Numbered from the stretch's first letter, positions 43,976-58,183 are shown. The stretch is DNA of 64,000 nucleotides from Juglans regia (GCF_001411555.2 NC_049901.1:30986933-31050932); one strand, 5' to 3'. Notes: generated from the sequence alone by a model not told the origin. A program made the numbers and translations.

Positions 43976-46108
43976 GGACCTTTCTGTCATTGACACCTAC
44001 TAATTAATTTGTTGGTTTTCAACTCCATCATCATTTAAGCGCCCTCCATATAATCTATTGTAAATTCTTGAGGGTCATGGGCCGAAGAAATTGTGTTAAT
44101 AAGTAGTACTACTCATCTTCATCTTCAGCTTTGCTGTTTATATTTATTGTAAGAAAATAATTTATTTGTGGTCATTTATATTTTATTAAAATAATTATTT
44201 TTTAAAAAATTTAATTTATTCTAATTACAAATAATCATAAAGGCTCATTTTTCTTATTATCACGAGCCACATATCAATGCCAGTGAACGAATATTACTAG
44301 TACTACTACTAGATCATGTCACGAAAAATGAAAAACGCATTAGGGTTACCAAAGATTTTAATTTTGAATAATGATAGTCTTACCATTCTTTTTAATTTTT
44401 TTAAAAATTTTCTTTTACTTAATGATTAAGAAAGTAATTATTAGTGAAATTATATATTTTTTAAATTTTTTATAATTAGAGATATTAAAAAAATACTTAA
44501 AAAAATAAAGAATAAATACACTACTATAATAGTAAGAATAAATATAAATAGAAGTCATTATTGAGAGCATTCATTTTACACACATGATGTGGTATCATTT
44601 TAGACCACACATCTCTTCAAGTAAATGTTGATAACAATCAACTAGAAGTAACTACGCAGTAAATATAAAGTATGCACTGTTATAATGACTTCTCTTTATC
44701 ATTACTCTAATCGTAAAGTAATAATAAATAAATCGTAAGTCTTGTATTGTAACTCTATCGTTACTTTTTTTTTTTATTTTTCCATAGATTCTCTCTCTCT
44801 CCGTCCCTCCCTCCCTCCGACGGTGCCGGCCGGCTACTGTTCAACTTGCTAAATTCTCAAGCACTAATTAATGTAGTTGAAGCTAAACGGCTATATATGG
44901 ATGAGTACTAGCTAGGCGCATGATGAAGTTAAAAGTTAAAAAAGCAGTACTAGTACGTTTAATTATGGAAATTCCTTCTGGCATTAACATTCCAGATCTA
45001 GCTACTACTCCAAGATCCCATCTTCATATATAGCATGTTTCTTTTGAAGGAAATACTCCCATCGAATATTGTTGAAGTTCATTTATGGAATTTCATGTCT
45101 TTTATTTTTATTTTTTTTCCTTTATTTAGCCGTCAAAAAAATTGTTCATGACAGCTCTTATAACACCATACCCTTTTTGGGTATGCATTTCTTTTATCTA
45201 CACATATCATAGCAAGAGTACTAATTATAAAGAGAAGTGATCAAGGATTCCTACAATTTTGCTTGTTAGTTTGAATAATCTATATATACAAAAGCTTAAA
45301 TTAAAGCCACCAAATTAAGATCTGATTATAGGTGAAATTCAATCTTATAATCCTCGAATTCCTCCGCCCCCAAAAGTAGTAAAATCAAACCAAATAAGGG
45401 ACCATAATTATACATTATGGTGTGTGGGCCGGGTTTTATTTTTCATTTAAATTATTTCGCTATTTAGCTGTATTCGCGCAATCATTTCACCATCATCATT
45501 ATCATCGCCATTACTTAATTTTTAACTTAAAGATAATTATTAAAAGGCCACAATCTTGAATAGAGAAATTTCCCTTTTGATGATCCATTCACTATCAAAT
45601 ATCAACTATATATGAATATGAGAAATATTATGCATCAGCTACTATTTACTCTCACATTTTACACTTATAACTTTTTCATATAGTGTTAGAGTATTTTTAT
45701 AGATTGCGGGGATGTTTTTCATAGTTATCTTCATATGAATATATATGTGTGATATTCTCTATCTATAATACACGATGTGATGTTCTTCTTCTAATATGCA
45801 TTAATTTTAACAAGCTAAACTTGTGGGGGAGGTGAAAATCGTCCATTAATTTAGAGAACTATTTAAAATCTTTTTAAGAAGAGATCAAAGAAATGTGGAG
45901 ATGATCGATAGAACCCATTTACCTAAAATGAAAAAGGAAACTCAATATCATTCGCATGAAGATCTTCAATGGCATGGCAAAAAAGGGCCACCTTCCTTTA
46001 TGGAACGATGACATGACCTTCTTCATAGGCTGTTTTTTTTTTTTTTTCCCCTATTCGTAGACATATTTTTACCCTGTGGAGTAATTCCTGCAATTAAGTT
46101 CAAAATTT
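43976..46108. other. AT-rich non-coding end of the left block
   Basis: It carries CCCTCC repeats near 44800-44820 and a GCCGGCCGGC word. No gene is recognised. Confidence 0.5.
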
Positions 46109-47706
46109 CCTTATAAAAGATTTGAATCGAATAATTCACGCGGTTCTTTGCCAAAGGCATTAATCTGGCAGCTTGGTGCATTGATCAATTCTCTCAGTCA
46201 CTTCAGGAGAGAAGCGGTTAGAAATGTGTAAATGATGCGAGACCTGTTTGTTGTTGGGTGGCATTAGAACGTGCATTAAATATAATGATGACTTCTTTAC
46301 AAACCCTCTGGATCATCCATATCTTTTTAGAAAGACTAAAAAGAGTTATTTTTTTAATAAGAGAACTATTATAAATATAAAGAGATTAAATAAAATAAAT
46401 TTGTAAATTAATGTGTCTTTATGAAATCTGTTAAATTTACTTTATAATAAAAATAATTTTACAATTTAACGTACCACATGCATCAAGTTATATCAGTTTG
46501 TTGGTTTGCTTTATGTAATCCCTTTGTGGCTAAATTATTTTCCTTTTAAGAATTGCGTCGACTTAAATAATTATCTTTTTTTTTAAAGAAATGGCTATTA
46601 TATATATCTATTCTATGAATAAAAGAGGTTATCCATGAATGAATAGTGAATTTTTGACTATATTTTTTTTTCCTTTTGCCCATCTATTTTAGTGATTTTT
46701 CCTTTTTATCCTTCTGCTTCGCTTTGATTTGTTTACATATTTATATTTTTACCCATCATTTTTGTTTCTTTTTCCTTTTTGTCCCTCAATTTGCTTTTGT
46801 TTTATTCGGATTTCACGATTGTATCCCTCAGTCCTATGATCATTCGGATTTTACGGTTGTGTCCCTCAGTCCCATGATTAGTAATTTTTCGACTACTTTT
46901 TTTTTTCCTTTTTGTCCCTCTTTTTTATTCGTATATTTACATTGTTGCCTCTATTTTTTCTTATTTCCCAATTTTTCTCTTGGTTCCCTTTTATTTTATT
47001 CGTATTTATACGTTTTTGTCCTTAAATTTTGCCTACTTTTTAATATTTCACACAATTTAGATGAATTACTATTGGAATCTATTCACGTGAAAAAAATTTA
47101 CATTTTAATATATCTTTTTTTTTTTCTACCAACCGGCGCTATGTGCAAGGGGCATAGTGGCTTACAAGTACCAACCTTACTAGTATATATAATATATATA
47201 TATATAAATAAACCCTAGTTTATCTTTCCCATGCAGTAATTAATACTGTTATAGAGCTCAGGCCTTCATGACGATACATGAGGTTGCGTTGGTGCCCTTT
47301 AGAATATTTTCATCAGTTTCATATATACACAATATATTATATAATAATATTATAAAATGAGAATATTTTTATAAAATTATATTATTTTTATAAAAATAGT
47401 TTTTATTTCAAATATAATTATATAAAATATTATAAAAATTATTGTATATAAATCATTCTCTTGATCACTTTAGCTAGCTAGCTAGCTAGCTGGCTGGTTA
47501 GTTGATTGAAGGCAAAAACCCCCCACAAATCTTTTTAACCTTTTTGTGACAGTGAATGTCTCCACCACACATTTATACAAACTTCTTTTCTTTCAAAGGA
47601 TTGGACAAAAAATCAATGATACTACTGCCATTACTGCATGCAATGCTTTCCTGATCATCAGTGTGTGTCAGTTGATTTCTTCCTTTGAATATCCTCCATA
47701 CCATTT

Positions 47707-47737
<31 letters not shown>

Positions 47738-48268
47738 GCACTAAGATGGTAAGGTCATCTTTTCCTCTTTTTGCATGACAGTGAATGCATACAGCAACCT
47801 GTTCAGGATACCGAAAGGCAAAAAGTTTTTTTTTTCAATCATGTTTTTAAATATTTTAATAAAATATAAAAAAAAATCATAAATTTATTTAAAAATACTT
47901 TCTTAATTATTAAATAAAAAATAAAAAAAATACAATTCGATAAAATTTTCGATAGATTAATAATAGATATAATTATAAATTATGCAAACATATTTTTTTT
48001 TATATATAAATTTTAGATTTGTTAATTATTTTTAATAAATATGCTACATTTATGTGTTCTGTAATTTTTCTTGGACTAAATTATGATTGATCAGACTGTT
48101 GTACTTGATTCCTCTCACCAGTGTTTAGACAGTAGACGACCATGATCATGATGCTAGTGGCCACTGGCCGGCTCCTGCCCTGGCCCCCCCTCCCTCATAT
48201 CTATATCTTTCCTCAAAACGTTATAAATTATAAAGACATGCATGTCGTCTAACTAATCTCTAATAATC
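46109..48268. other. AT/T-rich region between the block copies
   Basis: At 46804-46879 a 38 bp unit with GTCCCTCAGTCC occurs twice in tandem. The surrounding 46660-47100 is T-rich low complexity that creates a 180-residue Phe-rich frame (46676-47218), not a gene. Farther on there are GCTAGC repeats (47470-47490) and TCTG/TCTA tetramers (47709-47735). Confidence 0.55.
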
Positions 48269-48451
48269 TAATTTGGATGATGATGAGATGAGATTAATTG
48301 AATAAAATATTATTAAAATATTATTTTTTAATATTATTATTTTTTTGAGATTTAAAAATATTGAATTGTTTATTATATTTTAAATAAGAATTTAAAAAAA
48401 TTATAATAATAAGATGATATTAATTAAAAATATTTCTATATCCAAACGGGG
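48269..48451. mobile_element. MITE of the GAGATGAGAT family, decayed
   Basis: It runs from ATTTGGATGATGATGAGATG to ATATCCAAACGGG with the TTGAATAAAATATTATTAAA and GAGATTTAAAAATATTG interior. Confidence 0.55.
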
Positions 48452-49060
48452 TTTAACTTTTTATAACTTATATTCTTCCTTTTTAAATTTGTCACAAAAG
48501 CGATTCAAAGTCATTTTATTAAATTATAATATAATAAAATATAAATTATTATATTGAATATTTTAAAAAATATATAATATAATGATTTATATTTGAAATT
48601 TTTAAATAGAAGTTTTCTAATTTATATTTAATATAAGAATTTAAAATGAGGTCTCATTGTAAATTTTATGCATCAATTTAGTAAGATCTTAACAAGTTTA
48701 TCTAAAAATATAAATTATTCATTGTATTAAATATAATATTTGATATCATAAGGCCTTGCACACATTAAAAATCTAAAAATTATTTAGTGAAATAGTTTTT
48801 ATATATATTTTAAAAAAACCTAAAATTAAAATACCTCATTTTTTACTTTTTGAGGGCCATGTATAGAGTTGGGCTTGGACAATGGCCGGGCTAAGTGGCC
48901 TTATCTTTGGGCTGGAATAAGGCCGGCCCTGATTTGTCATCTCCAATTGCATGATGATCAGTTGATCTCATGTCATATAATGAGTCACTTTTCATTTAAG
49001 CTGTTGACGTATAAATTCATTTAAAATGTGTCATAATAAGTACTACATGGTGTGACGACG
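48452..49060. other. AT-rich spacer
   Basis: Nothing identifiable was seen besides A/T runs and one GC-richer piece at 48850-48940. Confidence 0.45.
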
Positions 49061-49279
49061 GGCTCGTTTGTTTTCAAAGATTTGATTTGATGAGATGAGA
49101 TAAGTTGAAATTAAAGTTAAAAAGTTGAATAAAGTATTGTTAGAATATATTTTTTAATATTATTTTTATTTTGAGATTTGAAAAAGTTAAATTGTTTATT
49201 TTATTTTGTATTAGAAGTTGAGAAAGTTGTAATGATTAGATGAGATGAGATGAGATATTTTTTGAAAACAAACGAGGCC
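49061..49279. mobile_element. MITE of the GAGATGAGAT family, well preserved
   Basis: GGCTCGTTTGTTTTC at the left and GAAAACAAACGAGGCC at the right are inverted repeats. Length (219 bp) and interior match 17345-17563. Confidence 0.75.
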
Positions 49280-49809
49280 GATCGATATAGAGTAGTAGCA
49301 TTACTCTTAGTTCTCAATTAGACCTCAAGTACATAGATTAAAATATATAAGACATTTTCAAAGAAATCCACAGATATACTTAATGAGAAAAGATATTTAC
49401 AACCGTGAATTGTGCAACCATCGCGTAATCGTTTTTAAAAAAATGAATAAAACATGAGACTCATATGAAAAAAATTATTTTTTTAATCGTGGACCCCATT
49501 ATTTTTCAAAGCAATTACGTAGCGTTTACGCATTTTATGGTTGTATGTAGAATTATTCAAAGAAAAAACAAGCATAAGGATATTACAAGGCATTGGTCTT
49601 GATGGTGGCAATATTGCATCATTAAAGATCAGTTGACGAATGATTATTTCACCCTTGTGTCTATTTCATATTGTTGTTCAATGTTTAGGATCAATACAAA
49701 AGGGATATGGAGATCTTGTAATAAATCTTTTACTTATAATATGATATATTCCACTTCTATTGTTGCATAAATCTATCAAACTTTACGTATAGTTAGCACA
49801 AACTACCCT
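49280..49809. other. AT-rich spacer
   Basis: No identifiable gene or element. Confidence 0.45.
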
Positions 49810-50470
49810 ATTAAAGTCGTGTTTTGTACACCTAGGCTAAGTTCCTGCAACCTATGCCGGGATTTTTCAACTTGCAATCGCAAAGACAAAGGTGGACTTG
49901 GTAGTGGTCCAGGGAGCATCTGATGCTAAAGTCAGTGTTTCGTCTGGGAGAAGTATATGAGAATAACAAAGTTTAGAGATATTCAATTGTACCTAGAGCA
50001 TGGCTTTTATACGAGGTTTTGGGGACATTCCTGTACCCTGTGTCAGGGGTCTGTGTCACGCCCATAGTTGCCTTTGGTCATGGCCTTTAATGCGGCGTGG
50101 CATTTGAGGTGGTGCCATTAATGCAACGTGGCTCCCCTGGTGGCATCTCGATGGTAGGTGATCGGCGCGATCACTTCTCGTTCCCCTCGTCAGAGAATGG
50201 AGGGTTGCCCATGCTTTTTGTTTACCGGCATAGATCTTTTAATGCTAGGTGTCACGGGCTAGTGTCAAGGTTGGCGCGTCCTATCTGTCTCCTTCAACTT
50301 GTTTCCTGCGCGATACATTCCCTTTCTGTTGAGCTCTTTTGGTGATTCTTGAGCCGTGGGAGAGTAGGATCTAGTCTGAGATGGGTCTCAATATTTGGCC
50401 CAGGCCCAATCCATTGGGCCGGGAGGGGAATATCCCTTCCACACCCTATCTAGATTAAATATTGTATCCC
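49810..50470. repeat. GC-richer unclassified repeat, possibly an LTR fragment
   Basis: This segment has balanced composition and the ATTTGGCCCAGGCCCAATCC / ATTGGGCC type motif common at plant LTR edges. It has no partner in the window and no clear ends. The small frame at 50097-50345 is not recognised. Confidence 0.35.
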
Positions 50471-50534
50471 AATTCATAGAACTCTTTAAATCTCAACCCT
50501 TGTTTTCAAATTCCATAGTGAACAATTCAGAAGA

Positions 50535-51281
50535 TTGACTTTATATATGACAATTGAAGATGCATTAAATGATATGTACATGAGTAATGATATTATCACT
50601 AGTACTATAAGAATAAATATGAAAAATAAATATGACAAGTACTGGGGTAGCACAAATAGGTTCAACTTGATGATATATGTTACTTTTATGTTTGATCCAC
50701 AATACAAAATGATGGCTATGTGGTTTTGGTTGAAAAAGTGCAAAGGAGATAAGTTGGCTAATAGGATAGAGCCCATGGTTAAATTTTATGTTGCTTGATC
50801 GAGCAATATACTATATTTTGTGTGGTTAGTGGGGGGAGTTCTGATGTGGATCAAGGGAGGCCAATCATTGCTTCTACAAACATTAGTAATGAGCCGACAC
50901 TGCTTCTGCATAGATTTGATATCATGTTAGCCAAATACCTTAAGGAGAAGGGTTTTATGGAGTTTATATCGGAGCTAGAGAGGTGTTTCATCGCAGGGTG
51001 TGTAAAAAACTCACCCGATTTTGATATTTTATATTGGTGAAGGGTTATTACTACAAATTATCTTGTCCTTACTGAGATAGCACATGATGTGTTAGCCACT
51101 CTCATTTCTATTGTTGCCTCGTGGTATGCATTTAGTATTGCATGATGCATCTTGGATCATTTTAGGAGTTGAGACTATTGAAGCCCTCATTTGCACCCAA
51201 ATTTGGTTAATGATCAAACTAATCAACATCTGGGAGTTGGAAGAACATGTACAATCAATTGACCTTGAAAGTAAATTTATA
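50535..51281 (+). pseudogene. hAT transposase C-terminal remnant
   Basis: The first frame (50535-50798) reads NKYDKYWGSTNRFNLMIYVT and FDPQYKMMAMWFWL, the region before the dimerisation domain in plant hAT (RICESLEEPER-like) transposases. In another frame (50795-51040) come FDIMLAKYL, SELERCFIAGC and FDILYW. After a TGA where Trp is usual, LTEIAHDVLATLISIVAS and ILDHFRS, then TIEALICTQIWL, cover the hATC dimerisation domain. At least one frameshift and three stops are present. The 100-N gap begins right behind it, so the element's 3' end is not in the sequence. It shares a superfamily with the non-autonomous hAT elements at 29241, 19031 and 60854. Confidence 0.8.
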
Positions 51282-51381
51282 NNNNNNNNNNNNNNNNNNN
51301 NNNNNNNNNNNNNNNNNNNNNNNNNNNNNNNNNNNNNNNNNNNNNNNNNNNNNNNNNNNNNNNNNNNNNNNNNNNNNNNNN
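51282..51381. other. Assembly gap of exactly 100 N
   Basis: One hundred N's are the usual placeholder for a scaffold join of unknown size. The right copy of the large duplication starts at the very next base. Confidence 0.98.
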
Positions 51382-51985
51382 TGTGTGGGTTGTCCGAATA
51401 TTTGGGAGGAATACCATATTTGGGGCTCCTATCAGATTTCCTTTCAAGATTTTCTTATTGAAACATGTTTTTTTTTTCCGTAGGTTATTGATTTTGTGAT
51501 CAATCAAATATTGAAGATTTTGGGGCTTAGGGTTTTAAGTTACCTTCCTTACTCTTACATTGATGTTCCCTTTAGCCTATCTCATATAGTCAGGTATTGA
51601 ATATGTTGTGTTCCCTTGATCGTATCTCCTATAATGTCAACCAGGCATGCATTGGCGTGAATTATTTAATTGTTGTTCTAAAACCAAGTTTTGGGTTGGT
51701 TGATTTTGACTTTATTTTTTTCATTTAGTTTTCTACACACAAAGAGACAAAAACTAGAATCTAATTGTAGATATCAAACAATATTGCTTCTCTATCAACT
51801 GATAATTAGTACCTCTCTCTGAAAGTAAAGCTCAGGATATATAGTCAGTCCAATGCTCTCCTTTGCTGCAAAAGGATATCATTGCAATCTTAGGTCCACC
51901 TTTCATTGTACCTTTGAAGACCACGTTGTCTGGTGAGGAGCCAATAATATTGTTGAAGTCTTCACATGCTACTTCAAGGTCCTGT

Positions 51986-53678
51986 TGTTGCGTTTCACTC
52001 TTTTCGCTTTATGCTCACATTGGTAAGGAATAAAGGAGAAGCAAGGCCTAAGGCCTATAAAAGGAGGATTAGCCTCCTTGGCTAAGTGCACCAGTCATAT
52101 GCTTAGCTAGTAACTTTTGACTTTGGTAAAATTTATCTGTTGTCCTTTTTTGAAAAATGGGAAGTGGTGAAAGTTAAAGTTTTGCTAGTGAAGAAGCTAT
52201 GTGGGTGTATTTGGAGTGAGAAGAAAAATTGTGTGATTGTAACAATTTTTCACATAGTAGGTTTTCTTCTTTGGGTCTAATGGTTTTTTTTCCTGTTTTG
52301 GGAGCTTTCCAAGTAAAGCCTGGTGTTGTGATTATTCTCTATTTTTCTTGATATTTCTACAAAGGGTAGATCCTAGGGGGTAAATTTGGGAGGTCTAAAT
52401 TCTCAACAAGTGGTATCAGAGCCTAGGTCCTTTTGGTGGGGTGGAGCTTTGGTGTGGTAATGTGGATATGTATTGTCTTAGGAGATTCTGTCTAGGAGAT
52501 TTGGTTTTAAGTGGCACTATTTGACCCCTCCAATCTTTCCTGGAAAAGTTAAAGTTCTATCTAGGAAAGAAGAATCTTTCCTTGAAACTTACTTAGTCAG
52601 TACTATTAATTTCTACAGTAAAATTCATCGAGGCAATGTTTAGAAGTAGGACTTCAAATCCTATCAAATTTGAGGTAGAGAAATTTGATGGGAGAATAAA
52701 TTTTGGCTTGTGGCAAGTGCAAGTCAAGGATGTTTTGATACAATCATGATCACACAAGGCGTTAAAGGGCAGACCAACTCCTAAAGTCAGTAGTGATACT
52801 AGAGACTGGTGAAACAACTAGTACAAGGAGCAGGTTCGGCAAGTGGCTCCAAGTCAATAAATAGAGATACTGATAATGAAACTAACTTTGTGTCTCTCTC
52901 CATGGAAGATGATGTCTTTTGAAAAGGGACATGTACATTCTCATGGCATGCCGCTAATTCCCAAAATTGCCATGATAGAGGATTTGTTAATGTTAGCGTG
53001 TCTACAAATTTGCACATAGGCAGGGTGTGGTGGAAATTCATGTCGATGGTTGATGAACTTCCAGGAAAGCCAAACGTGGAGGTTACATCATAATTTTCAG
53101 CAAAGTTGTTTTCGACATGGGCTGAAGTAAAATGTTTAGAATTGGTTTATTCTGAGTAAGTATGCTTTTATGGTGGAGTATGATAGTGGAAGTTATGAAG
53201 ATCTTCATTGAGGTTGAGTGTGGCTGTGGGACCAACCAAAGTCGCAAGGTGAAGATTGTTGGGTTTTGCTCTTTGGCTTTAGTCCCACATTGGTAGGAAA
53301 TAAAAGAGGAGCAAGGCCTAAGGCCTATAAAAGGAGGATCAACCTCATTGACTAAGTGCACTAGTCATATGCTTAGCTAGTAACTTTTTGACTTTGGTAA
53401 AATTCCTCTATAGTCATTTTTTCTAAAAAGGGAAGGGATGAGAGTTAAAATTTTACTAATGAGGAAGCTATGTGGGTGTATTTGTGGTGAGAAAAAAAAT
53501 TGTGTGATTGTAACAATTTTTCAAATAGTGGATCTTCTTCTTTGGGTCTGGTGATTTTTCTCCTATTTTGAAAGCTTTTCACGTAAAGTTTGGTGTTGTG
53601 ATTATTTCTCTATTTTTCTTGATATTCCTACAAAGGGTAGATCTTAGGGGTGAATTTTGGAGGTCCAAATTCTCAACA
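51986..53678 (+). mobile_element. Small Copia-type LTR retroelement, right-block copy
   Basis: The LTRs are 51986-52408 and 53257-53678, the primer-binding site 52411-52423 and the gag remnant starts near 52636. The 3' flank ATGTC is kept (53679-53683); the 5' flank reads CCTGT and has lost two bases relative to the left block. Confidence 0.85.
52636..52860 (+). pseudogene. Copia gag N-terminal remnant, right-block copy
   Basis: It is the same reading as at 35483-35706, with the KFEVEKFDGRINFGLWQVQV stretch and the same early stop after DVLIQS. It has no independent function. Confidence 0.72.
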
Positions 53679-54278
53679 ATGTCCTCCATATCTCACCACA
53701 TCTTTCAAAGTATCTGAATTTGTAAGAAAACCAATAATTAACCAAATTATTTACAATCAATTAATTTCCAAAACTTTTAAATTCATTCCCAGGATTGTTG
53801 GAAGAGTTCATTTAGATACTACTAATGGATTCTTAACCATTTTGAAATATTGTTATCTTTATATTATACCACTAATTTCCTCACTGCAATAGTTCCAATG
53901 TTAATACTCGATCCTGATTACTCTGAATAAAATTTCACATACTTTATCATTCAAATACGAATTACATTTAATTGGATTAAATATGTGCATAAAGAATCTT
54001 CTCGTTTGCATTGGAAGGCCACCCAAGCCTTCTACATCGATTTCACCGACCCCGGTATTAAACACATTGGTCATTTAGATATGTTGTTGTGTCTGACATT
54101 TCCATTTACTTAATGTATTGTTTATTTCTATATTATATGGATGTTATGGTCCTACAAAATCATACTACCTGTCATTTATGATCCCTCAAAATATATATCG
54201 AAATCCATACTAGCCTGGTAGATGGCTTCTATTGTTTTAAAAATTTTGTTTGACGTGCTTTTGAGTCCAACATTGTAC

Positions 54279-55419
54279 CTAATTGCAATATCCTTTTGGA
54301 CCAAATATGTCCTACCCTCCGTCGAGTAATCCGGACGATTGGAGATGAGTTGAAGAGACCATCTAGTAAGATGCATTTTAATTTTTTTTTAAAGTTTTTT
54401 CATAAGTGCATTTCACTCTTTTTAAAATTGTGTCTAATTGCAGCATCCGTCGATACCATCTTATATGTCGTACCCTCTGTCAAGTAATCTGGAGGACTTA
54501 AGACAGTTCAAGAGACCATCCAGGTAGATGCATTTTATTTTATTTTTTTAAAAAAAGTTTTTTATACATGCATTTCAATCTTTTTAACAACATGCCTAAT
54601 TGCCGCATCCGTCGATGCCACCTTATATGTTGTACCCTCTGTTGAGTAATTCTGAGGACTTGAGACGGGTTGAAATGACCCCCTCGTCAACTATGCCAAA
54701 TAGTGCTGAAATTTCAAATCATATTGAAAGTGCGTCACGGACGATTGATCAAAGTTGTCATTCTACTAATAGTATTACACTTTTAACCCGATGACTTTAA
54801 CATCCAATGTATATAATATAAATTCTTATCTCATTCATACATTTGCATTTTCAAAAATTGTATTCGACTTAAATAAAGAGGCGGAAGCGGAAGGAACTAA
54901 TGAAGACGTATGAGTTGAAGTACTAGAATCTGGTATGGAGTTTGCAACTGAGAAAGTTCTTATGGCCTATTACAAACGATATGCTAAGCAAGAGAGTTTT
55001 GATGTGAGGACTCAAAGAACAATGAAAGAGATAGATGGAAGTGAGAAGTATCTGACAATTGGTTGTACATGTGGTGGTAAATACTAGCCTAGCCATAATA
55101 ATATCTCGAGGCCACGACCAACAGCTATTTAAGGCGAAGGTAAATTCTCACTTGAACAAGAATGGGGTATGAGTTTTGACAATTGTTGAAATTGCTCACA
55201 ATCATATTACTGCCAGTCTAAGAAGTCCAAACTTTTGAGATCTCACAAGTATTTTAGATGAATACAATCAAAAGATGCTCGATTTGAATGACAAAGTAAG
55301 TAGTCGAATGAACAAAAATTTCAACGCACTTGTTGTTGACCGAGGGGGGGGGGTGTTTGAGAATCTTGAATTTCAAGAGAAAGATTGTTGAAATTTCATT
55401 GACAAAGTTAGACACAAAC
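54279..55419 (+). pseudogene. FAR1/FHY3-like pseudogene, right-block copy
   Basis: It is the counterpart of 37112-38250 with the same triplicated exon-like unit (from about 54279) and FAR1 domain (from about 54917). Here the codon at 54977-54979 is CGA (Arg, as in the family) where the left copy has TGA. The stop just before the domain and the one after GGKY are shared, so both copies were already broken before they separated. Confidence 0.75.
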
Positions 55420-57998
55420 AACAATTTCACCTACTGGCATTTCACAATTTTTCATTACCAACTTGCTGATCTAGTCTATTACATAGTTTGTTGTACTCGA
55501 TAGTCAAACACAATTCAAATAAAGTCTGATTCAATAAGTTAACTGCAAGTTCAAGCACATGTCGGCATTTCACAAATTGGTTAATATGCATACTCCATAC
55601 TAACAGGTTAATTTCACAAATGGATATCATACATATGGATACCTCTTTTGTACATCATATCCAAAACATCATAACCACCTCACTGGCCAATATGAAGGTG
55701 GGACAAAAAAATGAACCTAGGACGGAAAATTAAGGTTGAACGAAAAGATTAAGGTGGGAAGGGAAAATGAAGCTTAGACCGAAAAATGAAGGTAAGAAGA
55801 AAAAATAAAACCATCCCTCAGGGTGAGCAAAAGGGTTCGCCTCGCTCCCGAGCAATGACTATGTTGGTCAAAAGTGTCTGTCACTCTCATGGAGAAGCAC
55901 TATGTTGAGCAATAGAACCCGCGGTGAGCAACTCGTCCCAAAGAGTGAGTGACAACACTAAAGAAGGCAAGTGCCCTAGCAAGGCACTTTTGCTCATGCC
56001 CCAACAAGGCACTAAGTAGTCAAAGGGCAAGAATAATGATCCAACCCCCATGGGAGCTTGAATAAATCAAACTAGTTCCATGGGAAATGCTATTCTAAGG
56101 GCGATCATTCAAAAAAGAATAATTGAAGCAATGTTTGCAAAAGAATAATTGAAGGGTTCTAGCAATGGGCTATGAATGCTTGCCCAGTGGGGTGCAAAGA
56201 AAAAGTTCTGATCCCAGGGGCCATTAAAAGTGCTCACTTCGAGCAAGAATGAGGTTGATCAAAAGTTGCACGGAGCGACCTAAGAGTGCTAGCACCCCAA
56301 GTCGAGCAACAAGCACTCCTCTTATGGGTGAGCATTCAAACAATTAAATGAGGTGGTTCTGCACCTAGGGCAAGTACTTTGCTCGGTACGAATAGCACAA
56401 GAAAATAACCTTTGCTCGGAATAACCGAGCAAAGCAAGAAAATAATACTTCATCGAGTGATCCCAAGTAACGCCAATCAGACTGACACAGTGCTCGGGAT
56501 AACCAAGAAGAGCAAGACAATAATACTTGCTCAGGTGTGGCCAACCTGACCAATACACTACTCGGGATAGCCGAGCAGAGAAGAAAACAACCCTTCTTGG
56601 GACCACTGAGCAACTACATTCTTATCAAAACAATGCTCAAGTAACCGACCAGCACAAGAAAATAATCCCTGCTCAAGGCGAGCTTCATTGCTCACCCATG
56701 ATGGGTCATGTGGAGTGCCTGCCATGTTGATTATTCAGAGATGTAGGCCTATATGCCAACACTTATGCTCACCTTGGGCTTGAATTTCTTCTCTCTCGTG
56801 TTGCGTGCACTCGTTGCTCTCTCAATGCATGGTATTATTGCTCACCTGGTGCCAATACTCGTTGCTTGCTTCGAGTGTGAACACTTATGCTTGCCCCCAA
56901 CATGATTTTTCCTCTCCAAGAGGGTGAGGCTCACACTTTTGCAGTGCTTAGCACTATTGCTATTCTAGGTCACCTTAGGTTATGAGCACTATTTGCTTGC
57001 CTCGTTGCAAGATGCTTTCGCTGGCCTTGGTGGGAGCACTCTATACACAAAAATTCACAAGAATATTTTTATATTTCTTTTTATATTTAAAAATAATATT
57101 ACTTCTATATACTACTATTTGGTAAAAAGTAGCAAATATCTTCATCTTATTTTCAGCAATAATTTATAAAATAAATAATATTTGTTATATTAATATTGTT
57201 ATCATTTTATAAAATGCAATTCTTATTTTTAAGTTCTAATTTATGCCGCTTCTAAGCTGTCAGGCCATGTTTCCTTGTTTAACAGCCTTCCACTTATATG
57301 ATGCCACCTTAGAAATTACACCAAACACTAAGTACACTAGTTCACATGGAAAACAAGGAAAACAAAATAATAGAATCAACCACAATAGGAAGATTTGTGC
57401 TTCCAGTTTCACTGCTGCACAATAGAAAAGCAGCTTCCACCATCACCAGTCATTACCAAAATAACTCCACTTTTCATTTCCGTCTACACTCTAGTTTGAC
57501 AAACAAGAAAACAGTTACCATTCAACCTGCCAAATCTAGAGTTCATCCTTCCATTCCTTCAAGCTTCAAAGAAAAAGAAAAATACAGCGGCAAGAAAACA
57601 CCATTTTATTCATTCTAGCTTCATCTGAAGAAGAAGAAGAAAACCCAGTGTCAGATCTCGTGCATCCTTTCTCTCATATATCTTCCTCTCTCTCAGGTCT
57701 CATAAGCTGCAAAATATAAGAAGAAACTACCATTAAAATAAACTACAACATATTAAAATAAAAGTGAAAAAGAATATTTTAAAAAAAAAAGTATTCTACT
57801 CTGACAACCACAAATAGATCTCCCTCTCAAATCTTATCCATCCACCTAGGAAAATTCTAAAGCAACAACTAGTCCACCGCCACATTTTCTTCCCTCTATC
57901 TCTCATCCATGGCGAGAGGGCTTCCATGCCACTCAAAAGAGAGAGTTAAGAGTTAAGGTTGATTTAAAAAATAAAAGGATAAAAAATAGAATTAGAGG

Positions 57999-58183
57999 CG
58001 AGGTTCAGTAAGAGCTATGCCAGCCAAGAGGAGCACGAGTGCACGACTACAGATTCGTCGTGTTCAAGGCCAACCTGCACCGAGCAAAGCGACACCAGAA
58101 GCTAGACCCTGGCGTCATACATGGCATCACCGAGTTCTCTTATCTCACTCCGGTCGAGTTCCACATATATTTTCTTGTCGCCG
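57999..58183 (+). pseudogene. Papain-type protease prodomain fragment, right-block copy
   Basis: It has the same I29-like fragment as 40830-41014, with few base changes. The frameshift after the SQEEHE stretch is shared. Confidence 0.7.

Larger units (their letters stand above)
34228..46108. repeat. Large duplicated block, left copy
   Basis: The block aligns collinearly with 51382-64000. Offset is 17154 at the start and stays within a few tens of bases up to 43682, then rises by about 730 because of an insertion in the other copy. By eye the copies differ by scattered single bases and small indels, on the order of one or two per hundred bases; I did not compute it. The block continues past 46108 on this side, but the other copy is cut by the window end. 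Confidence 0.95.

Noticed and set aside
46676..47218. 180-residue frame rich in Phe/Leu, membrane-like
   Set aside because: It arises from T-rich low-complexity DNA containing a 38 bp tandem repeat and an (AT)n end. There is no protein family signal.
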